Assembly (NCBI GenBank): GCA_035998495.1
Contig: DASYHP010000064.1
Coordinates: 139,470 to 203,469, forward strand
Source of the DNA: Mesorhizobium_B sp035998495
GTDB lineage: Bacteria > Pseudomonadota > Alphaproteobacteria > Rhizobiales > Rhizobiaceae
Length of the DNA stretch: 64,000 nucleotides
Direction: 5' to 3'
Shown here: one piece after another, positions 45,797 to 61,504 of the stretch
Numbering within the stretch: the stretch's first letter is position 1
How the letters are laid out: the number at the start of each line of letters is the position of its first letter
Made by a program: the position numbers and the translations under genes
Notes under the pieces: model-generated
What the model was told of the DNA's origin: nothing
Seen by the model: only the letters and a program-made list of their open reading frames with translations
Database searches by the model: none

Positions 45797-46375
45797 ATGA
45801 GAAGTCTCCTTGCAGCCCTGGCGCTGGGCGCGGGCCTTTTGTCTGGTTCCGCCGCTTCTGCTGAGAGCCTCGGCCGACCAAGCTATGGCGGGCCAGGCTG
45901 CCCCGCGGGCACCGCGTCCGCCGTGCTCAAGGGCACGACGCTCAGTGTGCGCTATTCCGCTTACCGCGTCGAAGCCGGCGGCGGCACAGGCAACCGCTTC
46001 GATCGCAAGGCGTGCAGCCTGTCGCTGCCCATCGACGTGCCGCGCGGCAGATCGGTGGCGATCGTGGCCGCGGACTATCGTGGCTGGGGCCGCCTGCCCG
46101 CGGGCGCGCGAGGCGAGTTCCGCGCCGAGTACTTCTTTGCCGGCGACACGGGACCCGTGGCGAAGCGTTCGTTGAAGGGCCCCCTGCAGGGCGCCTTCAG
46201 ACTGTCGACGCCTGGCGGTCCGCTGGTCTGGTCGTCCTGCGGCAAGGATGTGACGCTCCGGACCAATTCGAGCCTGCGCGTCACGACATCCGGCAACAAG
46301 CCCGCCTCGCTCTCCATACGCTCGCAGGACGTCAGCAACGCGCTCGTGTATCGGCTGAAATGGCGTGACTGCTGA
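45797..46375 (+). CDS. Secreted DUF4360-like protein (paralogue)
   Basis: A 192-residue exported protein, clearly paralogous to the product of 43734-44327. Shared motifs include PSYGGPGCPAGT, DRKACSLSLPIDVPRG, AADYRGWGRLP, EYFFAGDTGP, SSCGKDVTLRTNSSLRV and SQDVSNALVYRLKWRDC. The signal peptide ends near ASA. All four cysteine positions match. GGGAGG lies upstream of ATG 45797. The gap of 54 bases after the barrel gene suggests one operon of three. Confidence 0.85.
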   Translation: MRSLLAALALGAGLLSGSAASAESLGRPSYGGPGCPAGTASAVLKGTTLSVRYSAYRVEAGGGTGNRFDRKACSLSLPIDVPRGRSVAIVAADYRGWGRLPAGARGEFRAEYFFAGDTGPVAKRSLKGPLQGAFRLSTPGGPLVWSSCGKDVTLRTNSSLRVTTSGNKPASLSIRSQDVSNALVYRLKWRDC

Positions 46376-46399
46376 TCCGGCGGCCGCCCGGTCCAGCGT

Positions 46400-48790
46400 T
46401 CACGCCAGGGGCGCCTTCACGGTGCAGATCACGCCTTCGGGCGGAAACGAGATTGTCACCTCGCCGTCGAGCTCCTGGGCAAGGCCACGCTCGATCAGGC
46501 GCGAGCCGAAACCGCGGCGGGCCGGCGTGGCCACAGGCGGTCCGCCGCGTTCCTGCCAGGTCAGCCTGAGCCGCGGCGGCGCCTGGCGGTCGATCGACCA
46601 GGCGATGGCGATCTGACCGGCCTCGTTGGACAGCGCGCCATATTTCGCGGCGTTGGTGCTGAGCTCCTGGAGCGCCATGGACAGCGCCAACGCCATGCGC
46701 GGCGATACGCGCGCCGAAGGCCCGCGAAGGTGGAGCCGATCTTCCCGCGCGTTGCTGAAGGGGGCGACGGCTTCCGCCACGATCTCCCAAAGGTCGGCGC
46801 TTTCCCAGTTTTCGCGCGTGAGCACGTCATGGGCGCGCACCATCGCCTGGATGCGCGACTCCAGCGCCCCGCGCGCCTCGTCGGCGCTTCGGGCGTTGCG
46901 CAGCGTCTGGCTGGCGATCGACTGAACCGTGGCGAGGCTGTTCTTCACCCGGTGGTTCAGCTCGTTCACGAGGAGCCGCTGATGCTCCTCCCAGCGCTTG
47001 CGCTCGCTCACGTCCACCGTTACGCAGACCACGTTCTGAGGCCGCCCGTCGGCGTCGCGCAGCGCGGTGACGCTGTTGAGCACCCAGACCGTCGAGCCAT
47101 CCGGCCGGATATAGCGCTTCTCGATCTCAAACGGCTTGCCACTCGCCACGGCCTCGTCGAAATGCGGCTCGTTGCGCGGCAAGTCGTCTTTGTGGGTGAT
47201 GTCATGCATGCGAAGCGTGAGCAGCTCTTCGCGCGTGCGCCCGGTGATGGCGCAGAAGCGGTCGTTGACGCGGATGAAGCAGCCCGCCGAGTCGGTTTCG
47301 GAAAGGCCGGCCGCCGATTGCTCGAAGATCGCGGCCAGATGGGCCTCGCGTTGCGCGACCGTGTGCTCGGTCAGGCTTTGCTCGACGGCGGCCGAGGCGA
47401 GCTGGGCGAGCTGAACCAGCATGGCCTCGTCCGCTTCATCGAACTCCGTCCCATCCACCTTGTCGGACAACTGGATGAGACCGAGATTGCGGCCGTCTCG
47501 GCCCACCAGCGGAGCGGCGAGCCAGCCGCGCATGGGCGGGTGATCCTTGGCATGAAGGCCGAAGCCCCGCCAGCGGGGATGCGCCTCGAGCTCGGCCTGC
47601 GTCATGCGTGCGGGCCGGTTATCCTCGCAGGCCCAGGCATAGATTCCCGAGCCGTCGGGCACGGCGGCATAATCACGCCAGCGGGCGTATCTGTCGGTGA
47701 ACGCGACGGTGTTGATCGCCTGGCTCCAGTCGGGACCGCGCGTCAGGCTGACCACGGCCTGATGCGCGCCGATGATGCGCTTGGCGGCTTGCGTGATCTC
47801 ATCGAGCGTGGCCTCCAGCGTCGGCGCCCTCGTGACCGTGAGCGCAGCCTGCGCAAGCGCCTGAAGCTGTTCCGACTGTTTGGCGAGCGAGATTTCGGCA
47901 GCCCGCCGCCTTGTCTCGTCGCGGCCGATCTTGATGAATCCGCTGACCTCGCCTTGGGCATCGTGGAGCGGCCGCGCCGAACCGTTCACGAAGAACCGCG
48001 AGCCGTCCTTGCGGACATGCCACCGCTCGTCATTGGCGCAGCCTTTTTCGCGTGCCGTGGCCAGCTCCTTCTCAGGCACGCCTCCCGCACGATCCTCTGG
48101 CGTGAACAGGAAGTCGACCTTCCGGCCGATGGCCTCCTCGGCGGTCCAGCCAAAGACCCTTTCCGAGCCTGGCGTCCAGCCGACGATCGTGCCGGTCACG
48201 TCGGTGGTCAGGATGGAATGGTCCTTCACGCCTTCGATAAGGCGGCGGTCGCGCTCCTCGGTCGCCCGCAGCGCGGCCTGCGCCGCCCTCTTGGCCGTGG
48301 TCTCCGCGACCCGAAGGAATACGCCGGCGACCGCGCCAGCCTCGTCGGGAATGGCCGAAAAGGAGAAGGTGAAGAAGCGCTCCTCCTCGCCGCCCGGCCT
48401 ATGGAGCCGCACGGGATGGTCTTCTTCCACGCGCGGCCGTCCGTCGGCAAGCACGCCATCGAGGATGCGCTGGAGAAAGCCGGCATGGACTTCCGCCCAG
48501 TTCTCCGCGATCCGGCCGCCCAGGATCGCGGGATGCCGCTCGCCGGCGATGACGATATAAGCGTCGTTGTAGAGCTGGATGCGCTCCGGTCCCCAGACCA
48601 CCGAGACGGGATCGGGCGAGGCGAGCATAATGCCGAGAGCCGTCTTGAGGCTTTGCGGCCATTGCGCGATCGGCCCCAGCACGGTGCTCGCCCAATCATG
48701 CTCACGGATGCGTTCCGCCATCTCGCCGGAAAGGGCCGGCCACGGGCTCCTGCGCGGTTCAGCGTTCACGAAACTCTCTTCAGTCGGCAT
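46400..48790 (-). CDS. PAS-GAF HWE-family sensor histidine kinase
   Basis: A 796-residue soluble kinase. A PAS-like sensor region (WASTVLGPIAQWPQSLKTA onward) spans ~30-165, a second PAS ~185-305, a GAF domain ~315-465 (ACEDNRPARM, GWLAAPLVGRDGRNLGL), a third PAS ~475-590. The HWE core has the phosphoacceptor His in VNELNHRVKNSLATVQ, ALQELSTNAAKYG and the W-x-E signature LTWQERGG. It is the second HWE kinase in the window and another possible input to PhyR. Convergent with the DUF4360-like locus. Confidence 0.93.
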   Translation of the reverse strand: MPTEESFVNAEPRRSPWPALSGEMAERIREHDWASTVLGPIAQWPQSLKTALGIMLASPDPVSVVWGPERIQLYNDAYIVIAGERHPAILGGRIAENWAEVHAGFLQRILDGVLADGRPRVEEDHPVRLHRPGGEEERFFTFSFSAIPDEAGAVAGVFLRVAETTAKRAAQAALRATEERDRRLIEGVKDHSILTTDVTGTIVGWTPGSERVFGWTAEEAIGRKVDFLFTPEDRAGGVPEKELATAREKGCANDERWHVRKDGSRFFVNGSARPLHDAQGEVSGFIKIGRDETRRRAAEISLAKQSEQLQALAQAALTVTRAPTLEATLDEITQAAKRIIGAHQAVVSLTRGPDWSQAINTVAFTDRYARWRDYAAVPDGSGIYAWACEDNRPARMTQAELEAHPRWRGFGLHAKDHPPMRGWLAAPLVGRDGRNLGLIQLSDKVDGTEFDEADEAMLVQLAQLASAAVEQSLTEHTVAQREAHLAAIFEQSAAGLSETDSAGCFIRVNDRFCAITGRTREELLTLRMHDITHKDDLPRNEPHFDEAVASGKPFEIEKRYIRPDGSTVWVLNSVTALRDADGRPQNVVCVTVDVSERKRWEEHQRLLVNELNHRVKNSLATVQSIASQTLRNARSADEARGALESRIQAMVRAHDVLTRENWESADLWEIVAEAVAPFSNAREDRLHLRGPSARVSPRMALALSMALQELSTNAAKYGALSNEAGQIAIAWSIDRQAPPRLRLTWQERGGPPVATPARRGFGSRLIERGLAQELDGEVTISFPPEGVICTVKAPLA

Positions 48791-48914
48791 ATCGAAGAGG
48801 CGAAAGATAGTGCCCGCGGTGCAATTACGCTCCCTTTCCCGCAGGGTCGAGTCTCCAAGGTTTCATGCCGCAGCAACGGTGCGCAATCCCAGCGCATTTG
48901 CTTCGCCCTTCCGT

Positions 48915-50411
48915 TCAGGGGTTGGGCGGGCCCGCGCCGGGAAGCGCGTTTCCTTCTGCGGCGCGGGAGCTCAGATCGGTTTCGCGAAGCATGCCGACCA
49001 GCACCTCGTCGCCGATGCGGTTTTGCTCGCGCAAGCGCAACAAGGCCTGTCGGGCGGCGTCGAAGCCGTTGGCGTTCTCAGCGCCCGGCGCGGCATGCGC
49101 CGCCTCCATGGCCTGCCGCGCTCGGCTCTCCTCCGCGTCCTGCTCGTTCTCGCCGCCGAGGCTTGCCCAGGCCACGGTGAAGCGAAGGGTCATGCCCTGC
49201 AGAAGGGTGGAACCGACGATCATCAGGGCCGCGACCACGAGGATCAGCTCGCGCGCGGCGAAAGGCTCGCCGTTGGGCAGCGTGGGCGGGATGGAGAGCG
49301 CGATCACCAGCCCGATCGCCGAGCGCGTGGACGACCACGCCATCACGCCGGCGGCAGCGAACCGCCGCGGCCCCTCCCCCGCTCGCCGGGCTTTCAGGAC
49401 GCTTGCGACCGCCGTGGCGAACGTCGAGAGATAGGACAACGCGAACTGCACCGCGAGCACGACGGCGAGCACGCCGAGCGTCGCCGCGAGCAATTGCGGC
49501 AAAGGCTGGTCGTCCAGCGCGGCCAGCGCCTCCGGCAGGGCGCGTCCCGCCAGAAAGAACAGGGCGCTTGAGATCATCAGGCTCGCCTCCTCCCAGAAGG
49601 CGACGGCGCTGATCCGGGTTTCCGACGAGGAGATCGGCGCGCCCGTCCGCCGGTCGATGCGGATCGTGGAGACCACGAGCGCGGCCGCCGTGATCGCGGC
49701 CACGCCGGACACGCCGAGCGCCGCGGCCGCCAGCGAGGCCGCATAGGGCGTCGCGACCGACAAGGCGATCTCGATGGGGGCCGGGTCGATGCGCTCGCGC
49801 GCCCATACGATCAGGCGCCCGAGCACGAGGCCGAGCGCGATGCCCGCGGGAATGTCGAGCGCGTAATGTTCGAGAACGGCCAGCAGCGAGAATTCGGCCT
49901 GCGTCGCGCTTTCGAGACCCAACGACAGGCTGGCCAGGATGAACAGGCGCGACACGAGCTCTCGCGCCTTCAGCGTGTCGGCAATCGCGCGCGGCACATG
50001 AGGCCGGCCTTCGGCCTCGTGAAACAGGCGCGTGTCGAACACGGAGGCGACGATGCCCAGGAGAAGCGCGGCCGTCCAGGGCAGGCCCGGCAAGAGAAGG
50101 CCCCAAGCGGCGAAGCCGACCAGCGCCACCGTGGCGACCACGATGGCCGCGCCGAACAGCACGCCGGGCACCAGCGTGAAGCGCAGGAGATGGAAGGACA
50201 CGCGAACCGCCGAGGCATAGACCAGAGGCGGAAGGAACAGATCGAGCGCGAGTTGCGGATCGACGCGCGAGGGCGGCAGTCCAGGCAGGAAGGCGGAAAG
50301 GAGGCCGGCCGCGAACAGCGCCAGCGAAGGCGGCGCGCCCACGGCTCGCGACAAGGCGAGGACCGGCCCCATGACCACCACGACAAGGGCGGCGAACTGG
50401 TACGCGCTCAT
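48915..50411 (-). CDS. CPA1-family cation/proton antiporter
   Basis: A 498-residue membrane protein with about twelve helices and a cytoplasmic tail of ~90 residues. It follows the NhaP/NHE layout. The usual TDP motif reads SVFDTRL, and the following ND pair of the ion site appears to be replaced around KARELVSRLF. These changes suggest altered ion selectivity or coupling. The conserved arginine region near AWSSTRSAIGLVIAL is kept. ATG 50411 begins MSAYQFAALVVVV; the frame is open to 50603 but the extra residues lack family pattern. Substrate ion not inferable. Confidence 0.85.
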   Translation of the reverse strand: MSAYQFAALVVVVMGPVLALSRAVGAPPSLALFAAGLLSAFLPGLPPSRVDPQLALDLFLPPLVYASAVRVSFHLLRFTLVPGVLFGAAIVVATVALVGFAAWGLLLPGLPWTAALLLGIVASVFDTRLFHEAEGRPHVPRAIADTLKARELVSRLFILASLSLGLESATQAEFSLLAVLEHYALDIPAGIALGLVLGRLIVWARERIDPAPIEIALSVATPYAASLAAAALGVSGVAAITAAALVVSTIRIDRRTGAPISSSETRISAVAFWEEASLMISSALFFLAGRALPEALAALDDQPLPQLLAATLGVLAVVLAVQFALSYLSTFATAVASVLKARRAGEGPRRFAAAGVMAWSSTRSAIGLVIALSIPPTLPNGEPFAARELILVVAALMIVGSTLLQGMTLRFTVAWASLGGENEQDAEESRARQAMEAAHAAPGAENANGFDAARQALLRLREQNRIGDEVLVGMLRETDLSSRAAEGNALPGAGPPNP

Positions 50412-50653
50412 GGCGCGGGGTTCGCCGCAAGCGGCGCGACGAGAGCGAATTTCATCGACATGGAACTCGCTCCAAGATTTGGAACATGGCATGGCTCCCG
50501 TGCGCGCTTTCGAACTCACGGGCGGCACGGCGGTTGCCTCATGCGAAAGCCGGCTGAGCCTTTCCGAGGCCAAGTTCTTCCCGGAGCGCGCGAGCAGCTT
50601 CATCTTTTGTGAAGCCGGGCGGAACTTGGGCTGGCCGCCTACCTTATGCGGGC

Positions 50654-51271
50654 ATGACGAACCCCGCCCCTGTTCCCGACCCTCGACCCGACGCCAGCGA
50701 GATCGAGAAAGCCGATGTGGCCGTCGTGCAGACGGTGGCCGAGCATCGCAAGCACCCGCTCGTGCGGCTTGCCGGCACGTTCAGCGAAGTGGCCGATCAG
50801 CCGCAACTGACGGCGGTCTGCGGCGCGACGCTGCTGGCCGGGCTCATCGGCGGCGACCCGCGGCTGACCCGGACGGGGCTTCGCATGCTCGCCTGCCATG
50901 GCCTGGCGACCCTGGGCAAGAACCTCATCAAGAATGCGGTCGATCGCACCAGGCCCTATGTCCTCGTCGAGGAGGGCCGCTACGAGATGCGGCCAGGCCA
51001 CAGCAGAGAGAGCGAGAACAGCTCCTTCCCCTCAGGCCACACGGCGAGCGCAATGGCGGTGGCGCGGGCCGTCGCCGGCGAGTATCCGAGCCTCGCCGTT
51101 CCCGCCTATGGCGCCGCCGCGGCGGTCGCCGCCATCCAGGTTCCGCGTTGCAAGCACTATCCCAGCGACCTCGCCGGCGGCCTCCTTGTCGGGCTCGCCG
51201 CGAGCGCGATCGTTGATCTCGGCTTTTCCGTGCTGACGCCGGATGGCCCCAAGCGGGCGGACGCCGCTTAA
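50654..51271 (+). CDS. PAP2-family phosphatase
   Basis: A 205-residue membrane phosphatase. The three PAP2 motifs are KNAVDRTRP, SFPSGH and PRCKHYPSD; the last normally starts SR, here PR. About four to five helices follow a 45-residue cytoplasmic N-terminus. Family members dephosphorylate phosphatidate, undecaprenyl pyrophosphate or lipid A. ATG 50654 begins MTNPAPVPD; GTG 50609 is a longer alternative without an obvious ribosome site. It diverges from the antiporter gene. Confidence 0.88.
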   Translation: MTNPAPVPDPRPDASEIEKADVAVVQTVAEHRKHPLVRLAGTFSEVADQPQLTAVCGATLLAGLIGGDPRLTRTGLRMLACHGLATLGKNLIKNAVDRTRPYVLVEEGRYEMRPGHSRESENSSFPSGHTASAMAVARAVAGEYPSLAVPAYGAAAAVAAIQVPRCKHYPSDLAGGLLVGLAASAIVDLGFSVLTPDGPKRADAA

Positions 51272-51281
51272 GCGCGGCCTT

Positions 51282-52196
51282 TCATTTGATGAACGGACGC
51301 AGGATGTCGCGCGCCAGCAGGAAGCCGCGCTTGATCTTCTCGTCCGTGCCCTCGAAGCGCCGGTCCTCGTGCTCGATGACCACCGCCCCGTCATAGCCCG
51401 CGCGATAAAGGCCGGAGAAGATCGTGCTCCAATCGACCTCGCCTAGACCCGGCATGCGCGGGATCTGCCAGCCCATGCCGAGAGACAGGATGCCGCGCTC
51501 GTAAAGCCCGTCGCGATCGATCATCAGGTCCTTGGCGTGGACATGCAGCATGTGCGGCCCGAACTCACGGATGAAGCGCGCCTGGTCGATCATCTGCCAC
51601 ACGAGGTGCGAAGGGTCGTAGTTCATGCCGACATCGCCGCCCCAGGCGTCGATGATGCGGCGCCAGACATAAGGCGAATAGGCGATGTTGTGACCGCCCG
51701 GCCACTCGTCATGGGAGAAGATCATCGGGCAGTTCTCGAAAGCGATCTTCACGCCATTGTCCCGGGCGTGCGCGATGATGTCGGGCCAGACTTGTGTCGC
51801 CTCCTCCCAATTGGCGTCCACATGCCGGGAGGCGTCGCCCCCGCAGAAGGTGTTGACGACGGCCACGCCCATCCGGCCGGCGGCCGCGATGACCAGCTTC
51901 AGGTGATCGATCACGGCTTGACGGTGGCCGAGGTCGGGATGCAGCGGGTTGGGATAATAGCCGAGCCCCGACACCGCGATGTTCTTCTCAGTGAGCGCGG
52001 CGACGAGTTCCTTGGCTTGCGACGCCGACAGGTTGGCGACGTCGAAGTGGCTGGTGCCGGCGTAACGGCGGGTGGCGCCGGACACCCTCGGCCAGCAGGC
52101 GATCTCCAGCGCCTCGAAGCCGCTCTTCGCCGCCCAATCCGCGACGGCCATGAGCGGCGCATCGGGAAACGGCGCGGTGAGAATGCCCAATTTCAT
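51282..52196 (-). CDS. Sugar phosphate isomerase/epimerase-like TIM barrel
   Basis: A 304-residue protein of the xylose isomerase-like/AP endonuclease 2 family. Metal-binding residues appear in IAFENCPM (Glu), MNYDPSHL (Asp, His), LHVHAKDL (His) and AVVIEHEDRRF (Glu). GGGAGGA precedes ATG 52196. Family members isomerise or epimerise sugars and inosose-type polyols, so a link to the inositol or xylose genes of this window is possible but only a guess. It converges on the PAP2 gene with a 10-base gap. Confidence 0.88.
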   Translation of the reverse strand: MKLGILTAPFPDAPLMAVADWAAKSGFEALEIACWPRVSGATRRYAGTSHFDVANLSASQAKELVAALTEKNIAVSGLGYYPNPLHPDLGHRQAVIDHLKLVIAAAGRMGVAVVNTFCGGDASRHVDANWEEATQVWPDIIAHARDNGVKIAFENCPMIFSHDEWPGGHNIAYSPYVWRRIIDAWGGDVGMNYDPSHLVWQMIDQARFIREFGPHMLHVHAKDLMIDRDGLYERGILSLGMGWQIPRMPGLGEVDWSTIFSGLYRAGYDGAVVIEHEDRRFEGTDEKIKRGFLLARDILRPFIK

Positions 52197-52381
52197 GTTC
52201 GTCCTCCCTGTTCGGCTGTTCCGTGTCACCCCACCTGCGCGAGGCGCGCGCGGCCGAGGCCCACGTCGCAAATGCGCCCGCAAGAAGCAAGGGTGCGGGT
52301 TGCGGCAGGCGCTGCATGCCCCTAGAAGGTGGGCGCCCGTCCGTTCCGCGGCGGGTCGACATGCCGCTTCCAGCCTGGAGC

Positions 52382-52750
52382 ATGATGGAAAAGGATCTCG
52401 CTGAGTTCCTGCAGGACTCGTTCGGATCCGTGTGGTCGCTGGAGATTCTTCTTGTGCTGCACCGGCAGCCGGAGCGGGTCTGGACCGCCGAGGATCTGAT
52501 CACCGAGTTGCGCTCAAGCCAGGTTGTCGTGCAGCAGGGCATCGACAATTTGCTGGCCGCCGGATTGATCGTGGCCGAGGACGGCGGCGCCGTCCGCTAT
52601 GGCCCGGCTTCCGCCGGACAGGATGCGCTGGTGCGGCGGCTGGAGGACGCTTATCGCGTCAAGCCCGCCGCGGTGCGCCGGCTGATCATCCAAAGCCCGG
52701 CCGAGAAGCTCAGGACCTTTGCCGACGCGTTCAAGATCGTGAAGGATTGA
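52382..52750 (+). CDS. Winged-helix-like small protein
   Basis: A 122-residue protein whose first ~75 residues look like a winged helix: WSLEILLVLHRQPERVW, EDLITELRSSQVVVQQGID, LLAAGLIVAEDGGAVRYGP. No ligand or sensor domain follows. GGAG lies six bases before ATG 52382. It is the first of a three-gene set with two small membrane proteins, two bases before the next start, so it probably regulates or works with them. Confidence 0.75.
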   Translation: MMEKDLAEFLQDSFGSVWSLEILLVLHRQPERVWTAEDLITELRSSQVVVQQGIDNLLAAGLIVAEDGGAVRYGPASAGQDALVRRLEDAYRVKPAAVRRLIIQSPAEKLRTFADAFKIVKD

Positions 52751-52752
52751 AG

Positions 52753-53022
52753 ATGGTAGGCCCGCTTCCGATCCTGATCTACGTTCTGTGCCTGCTCGCG
52801 GCGGCGCTCTGCACATGGCTGCTCATCAGGGGGTACCGGCGAAGCGGCACGCGGCTCCTTTTCTGGAGCGGCTTGTGCTTTGGCTTCCTGTCGCTGAACA
52901 GTTTCGTGGTGATCCTGGACATCGTGGTCTTTCCCGCGGCGGACCTTCAGCTTCTCCGCCATGGGGCGTCGCTCGCGGCGGTGGGGACGCTCCTGTTCGG
53001 GCTGATTTGGGAAGCGGAGTGA
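52753..53022 (+). CDS. Small membrane protein, DUF5985-like
   Basis: An 89-residue protein with three hydrophobic helices (LPILIYVLCLLAAALCTWLLI, split by the RGYRRSG loop from the next) and no soluble domain. It starts two bases after the winged-helix-like gene and nine bases before the second membrane gene. The loop RGYRRSGTRLLFWSGLCF parallels RFWRQTRDGLFLAF of the downstream protein, so the two are distant paralogues. Function unknown. Confidence 0.75.
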   Translation: MVGPLPILIYVLCLLAAALCTWLLIRGYRRSGTRLLFWSGLCFGFLSLNSFVVILDIVVFPAADLQLLRHGASLAAVGTLLFGLIWEAE

Positions 53023-53030
53023 GGCAGACG

Positions 53031-53294
53031 ATGTTCCAGTATGCGTCCGGCCTGATCGCCATGGGGTTCCTGGTTTCAGGCGTCTTCTTTCTGCGTTTCT
53101 GGCGGCAAACGCGCGACGGCCTGTTCCTGGCGTTCGCGGCGGCCTTCGCTCTTCTGGCCGTCAACCAGACCCTGCTCGCCTTCTCGCGCGTGGCCATGGA
53201 GGAGCGCAGCCCGCTCTATCTGCTGCGGCTGGCCGCCTTCACCATCATCATCGCGGCTGTCGTGGCGAAGAACTGGGGCGGCGTCCGGCGCTAG
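53031..53294 (+). CDS. Small membrane protein, DUF5985-like
   Basis: An 87-residue protein with three hydrophobic helices and a basic C-terminus. I think it belongs to DUF5985, a family of small three-helix proteins with no function assigned. It ends the three-gene operon. Two adjacent paralogues suggest a hetero-oligomer in the inner membrane. Confidence 0.75.
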   Translation: MFQYASGLIAMGFLVSGVFFLRFWRQTRDGLFLAFAAAFALLAVNQTLLAFSRVAMEERSPLYLLRLAAFTIIIAAVVAKNWGGVRR

Positions 53295-53417
53295 AGCGTT
53301 TTCAGGTCAGGTGGGCCCCGGCCAATCGCGGAAAATGCGACAAGAAGAAACCTGGAGCCGATTCCACGGAGGTGGAAACGATTCGAAAGCGCGAACGCCG
53401 CGACCCCGGCCCCTCTG

Positions 53418-55504
53418 TCAGCGGCTTGAAGCCGTAAGGCGCGCCGGCGCCTGCCCCGGTGTCAGGCAGTCGTTGATGGCGTCCACCAGCTTCTCGTCCG
53501 AAAACGGCTTTCCCAGAAGGGGAACGTCCGCCGGCCGGTCGCGGATGGCGGAGGCGTCGGCATAGCCGGACGTGATGATCGCCGGCCAGTCCGAGCGCAG
53601 GGAACGCGCGAAGCGAACCACGTCGAGGCCCGACACGAGCGGCATGGCGAAATCCGTGATGATGAGGTCGAAGCGGTCGGGTTCCCGCTCGATCAGCCCA
53701 AGCGCTTCCGCCCCGCCGGCGGCCGTGCAGACGGCGAAGCCATGCTCCCTCAGCATGGTCGCCGTCAGCTCACGCAGATTCGTGCTGTCATCGACCAGAA
53801 GAAGCTCCGGCGTGGACGAAAGCCCCGCCGCCCGCGCGCTTTTCGCCGCATCGGGCTTCGCGTCGTTCTGGGCGGGCACAACATCCGCCGAGCGGGGCAG
53901 CCAGAGCTCGACGCGGGTGCCCCGCTCAAGCTCGCTTTCGATGCGCAGCGTGCCGCCCGACTGCCGGGCGAAGCCATAGGCCGTGCTCAAGCCCAGCCCC
54001 GTGCCTTTGCCGACCTCCTTCGTGGTGAAGAAGGGCTCCACCACTTTGGCCAGCATGTCGGGCGCAATTCCGGTGCCGGTGTCCTGCACGCTCAAGACGA
54101 CATAGTCGCCCGCCGCCAGGTCGCCTGCGTCCACCGGGAGCGTGAGGTTCTCGGCGCTCAGCGTGATCGTCCCGCCCTGGGGCATGGCGTCGCGCGCATT
54201 GATGACGAGATTCATCAGGGCCAGTTCCAACTGGCTGCGGTCGGCATGGGCCGGCCAGATCTCGGGCGCGAACCGCATCTGCAGGCGCACCAACCCTCCG
54301 AGCACAGGTCCGAGCAGGCCTTCCAGGGTTTCCGCCAACCCGGGCAGGGCCACCGTCGCGGGCCGGAGCTGCTGGCGGCGGGAAAAGGCCAGCATGCGGT
54401 CGATGAGCTCCGCGCCCTGCCTCGCGGCGTGGCGCGTCATGTCCAGGATCGGCCGGACGTTTTCCGGGATCTCGACCCGGCGCTCCAGAAGCGCCAGCCC
54501 GCTCAGCACGGCGGCGAGCAGGTTGTTGAAATCGTGGGCGATCCCGCCCGTCAGTTGCCCGATGGTCTCCATCTTGCGCGCCTGCGCGAGCTGCTCGGCG
54601 AGCTGCCTCTGCTCGGTGATGTCGAGGAGCGTGCCGAAGATCGCCCGCTTCTGCCCCCCTTCGCCCGGCGCCAGCACGCCCTGGTCCAAAAGGGTCTTCC
54701 ATCCGCCGTCGGCGGACTGCCAGCGGTACTCGCAGGTGTAAACGCCCAGCGCCTCGGCCTCGCGATGCGCCTGCTCCACGCCGTCGCGGTCTTCCGGATG
54801 GATCCGGCTCATGCCGAAGGCGGGTTCGGCGGTGAACCGCTCCGCCGGGAAGCCGGTGAGCGAAAGCACGCTGTCGCTCACGAACAGCGCGGGATAGGGG
54901 GGATCGATGCCGCGTGAATGGAAAACGACCGGGAGCGCCTTGAGGATGGCTTCCTGCCGTTCCTGGCTCCGGCGCAGCGCATGTTCGGCCTCGAGCTTCT
55001 CGGCCTGCGCCCGCAGGTTCTCTTCGAGCAGGCTCTGCTCGCGCGCAGCCTTCTCCTTGACCTCGCGGGTCTTCTCATAGAGGTCGACGAACACCGCCAC
55101 CTTGGAGCGCAGGATCAAGGTGTCGAACGGCTTGAAGACATAGTCCACCGCGCCGGCGTCGTAGCCGCGCAGCATATGCGCGTCCTCCTTGTTGATCGCC
55201 GACAGGAAGATGATGGGGGTGCGCCGGGACTGCTCGCGTCGCCGGATCAGGTCGGCCGTCTCGTAGCCGTCGAGCCCCGGCATCAGCACGTCGAGCAGGA
55301 TCACCGCGAATTCCTCGCGCAGCAGCCAGCGCAGCGCTTCTTCGCCCGAATGGGCGCAGACCACATCCCCGATCGTGTCCAGCACTTCGCTGACCGCGAG
55401 CAGGTTGCGCTCGTCGTCGTCCACCACGAGGATGCGGCTTCGGCGATCCGAGGCCGCATCCTCCACAGGCGGCCTCGGAAGCGGGGCCTTTGTTGTGCGG
55501 GCTG

Positions 55505-55508
<4 letters not shown>
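53418..55508 (-). CDS. REC-PAS hybrid sensor histidine kinase
   Basis: A 696-residue soluble protein: N-terminal receiver (~25-145, phosphoacceptor in VILLDVLMPGLDG), a coiled coil (~150-205), a PAS domain (~210-330), HisKA with IGQLTGGIAHDFNNLLA, an ATPase with NLVINARDAMPQGG and GKGTGLGLSTAYG, and a C-terminal receiver (phosphoacceptor in LIITDFAMPLVSG). GTG 55508 overlaps the stop of the giant kinase as GTGA, so both are translated from one transcript. The N-terminal receiver may accept phosphate from the upstream kinase. Confidence 0.93.
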
Positions 55509-61228
<5,720 letters not shown>

Positions 61229-61504
61229 GAGGAGAGGCTCCAACGCTCCAGCCAAGAGGATGCGCGGCCTACCGGCAAATCCGGTTCAGATTTGGGCGAG
61301 AACGACAGCTCGTCGCCCAAGGTCGTCGGCCGCCGAACACAACAACCCATAAACCCGCACAATTCAAGAAGCTCCACGATCTCCGCAGGCCCCAGCGACT
61401 TGCTCCGGCGCGCTTCTGCCCGCTCTCGGCGCCCCTTGCGTAGAGCATGCAACCAAGTTGCGGCTCAAGGCCTTAAGGAAAAGCCGCCTGGAGCCAGCCT
61501 TGCG

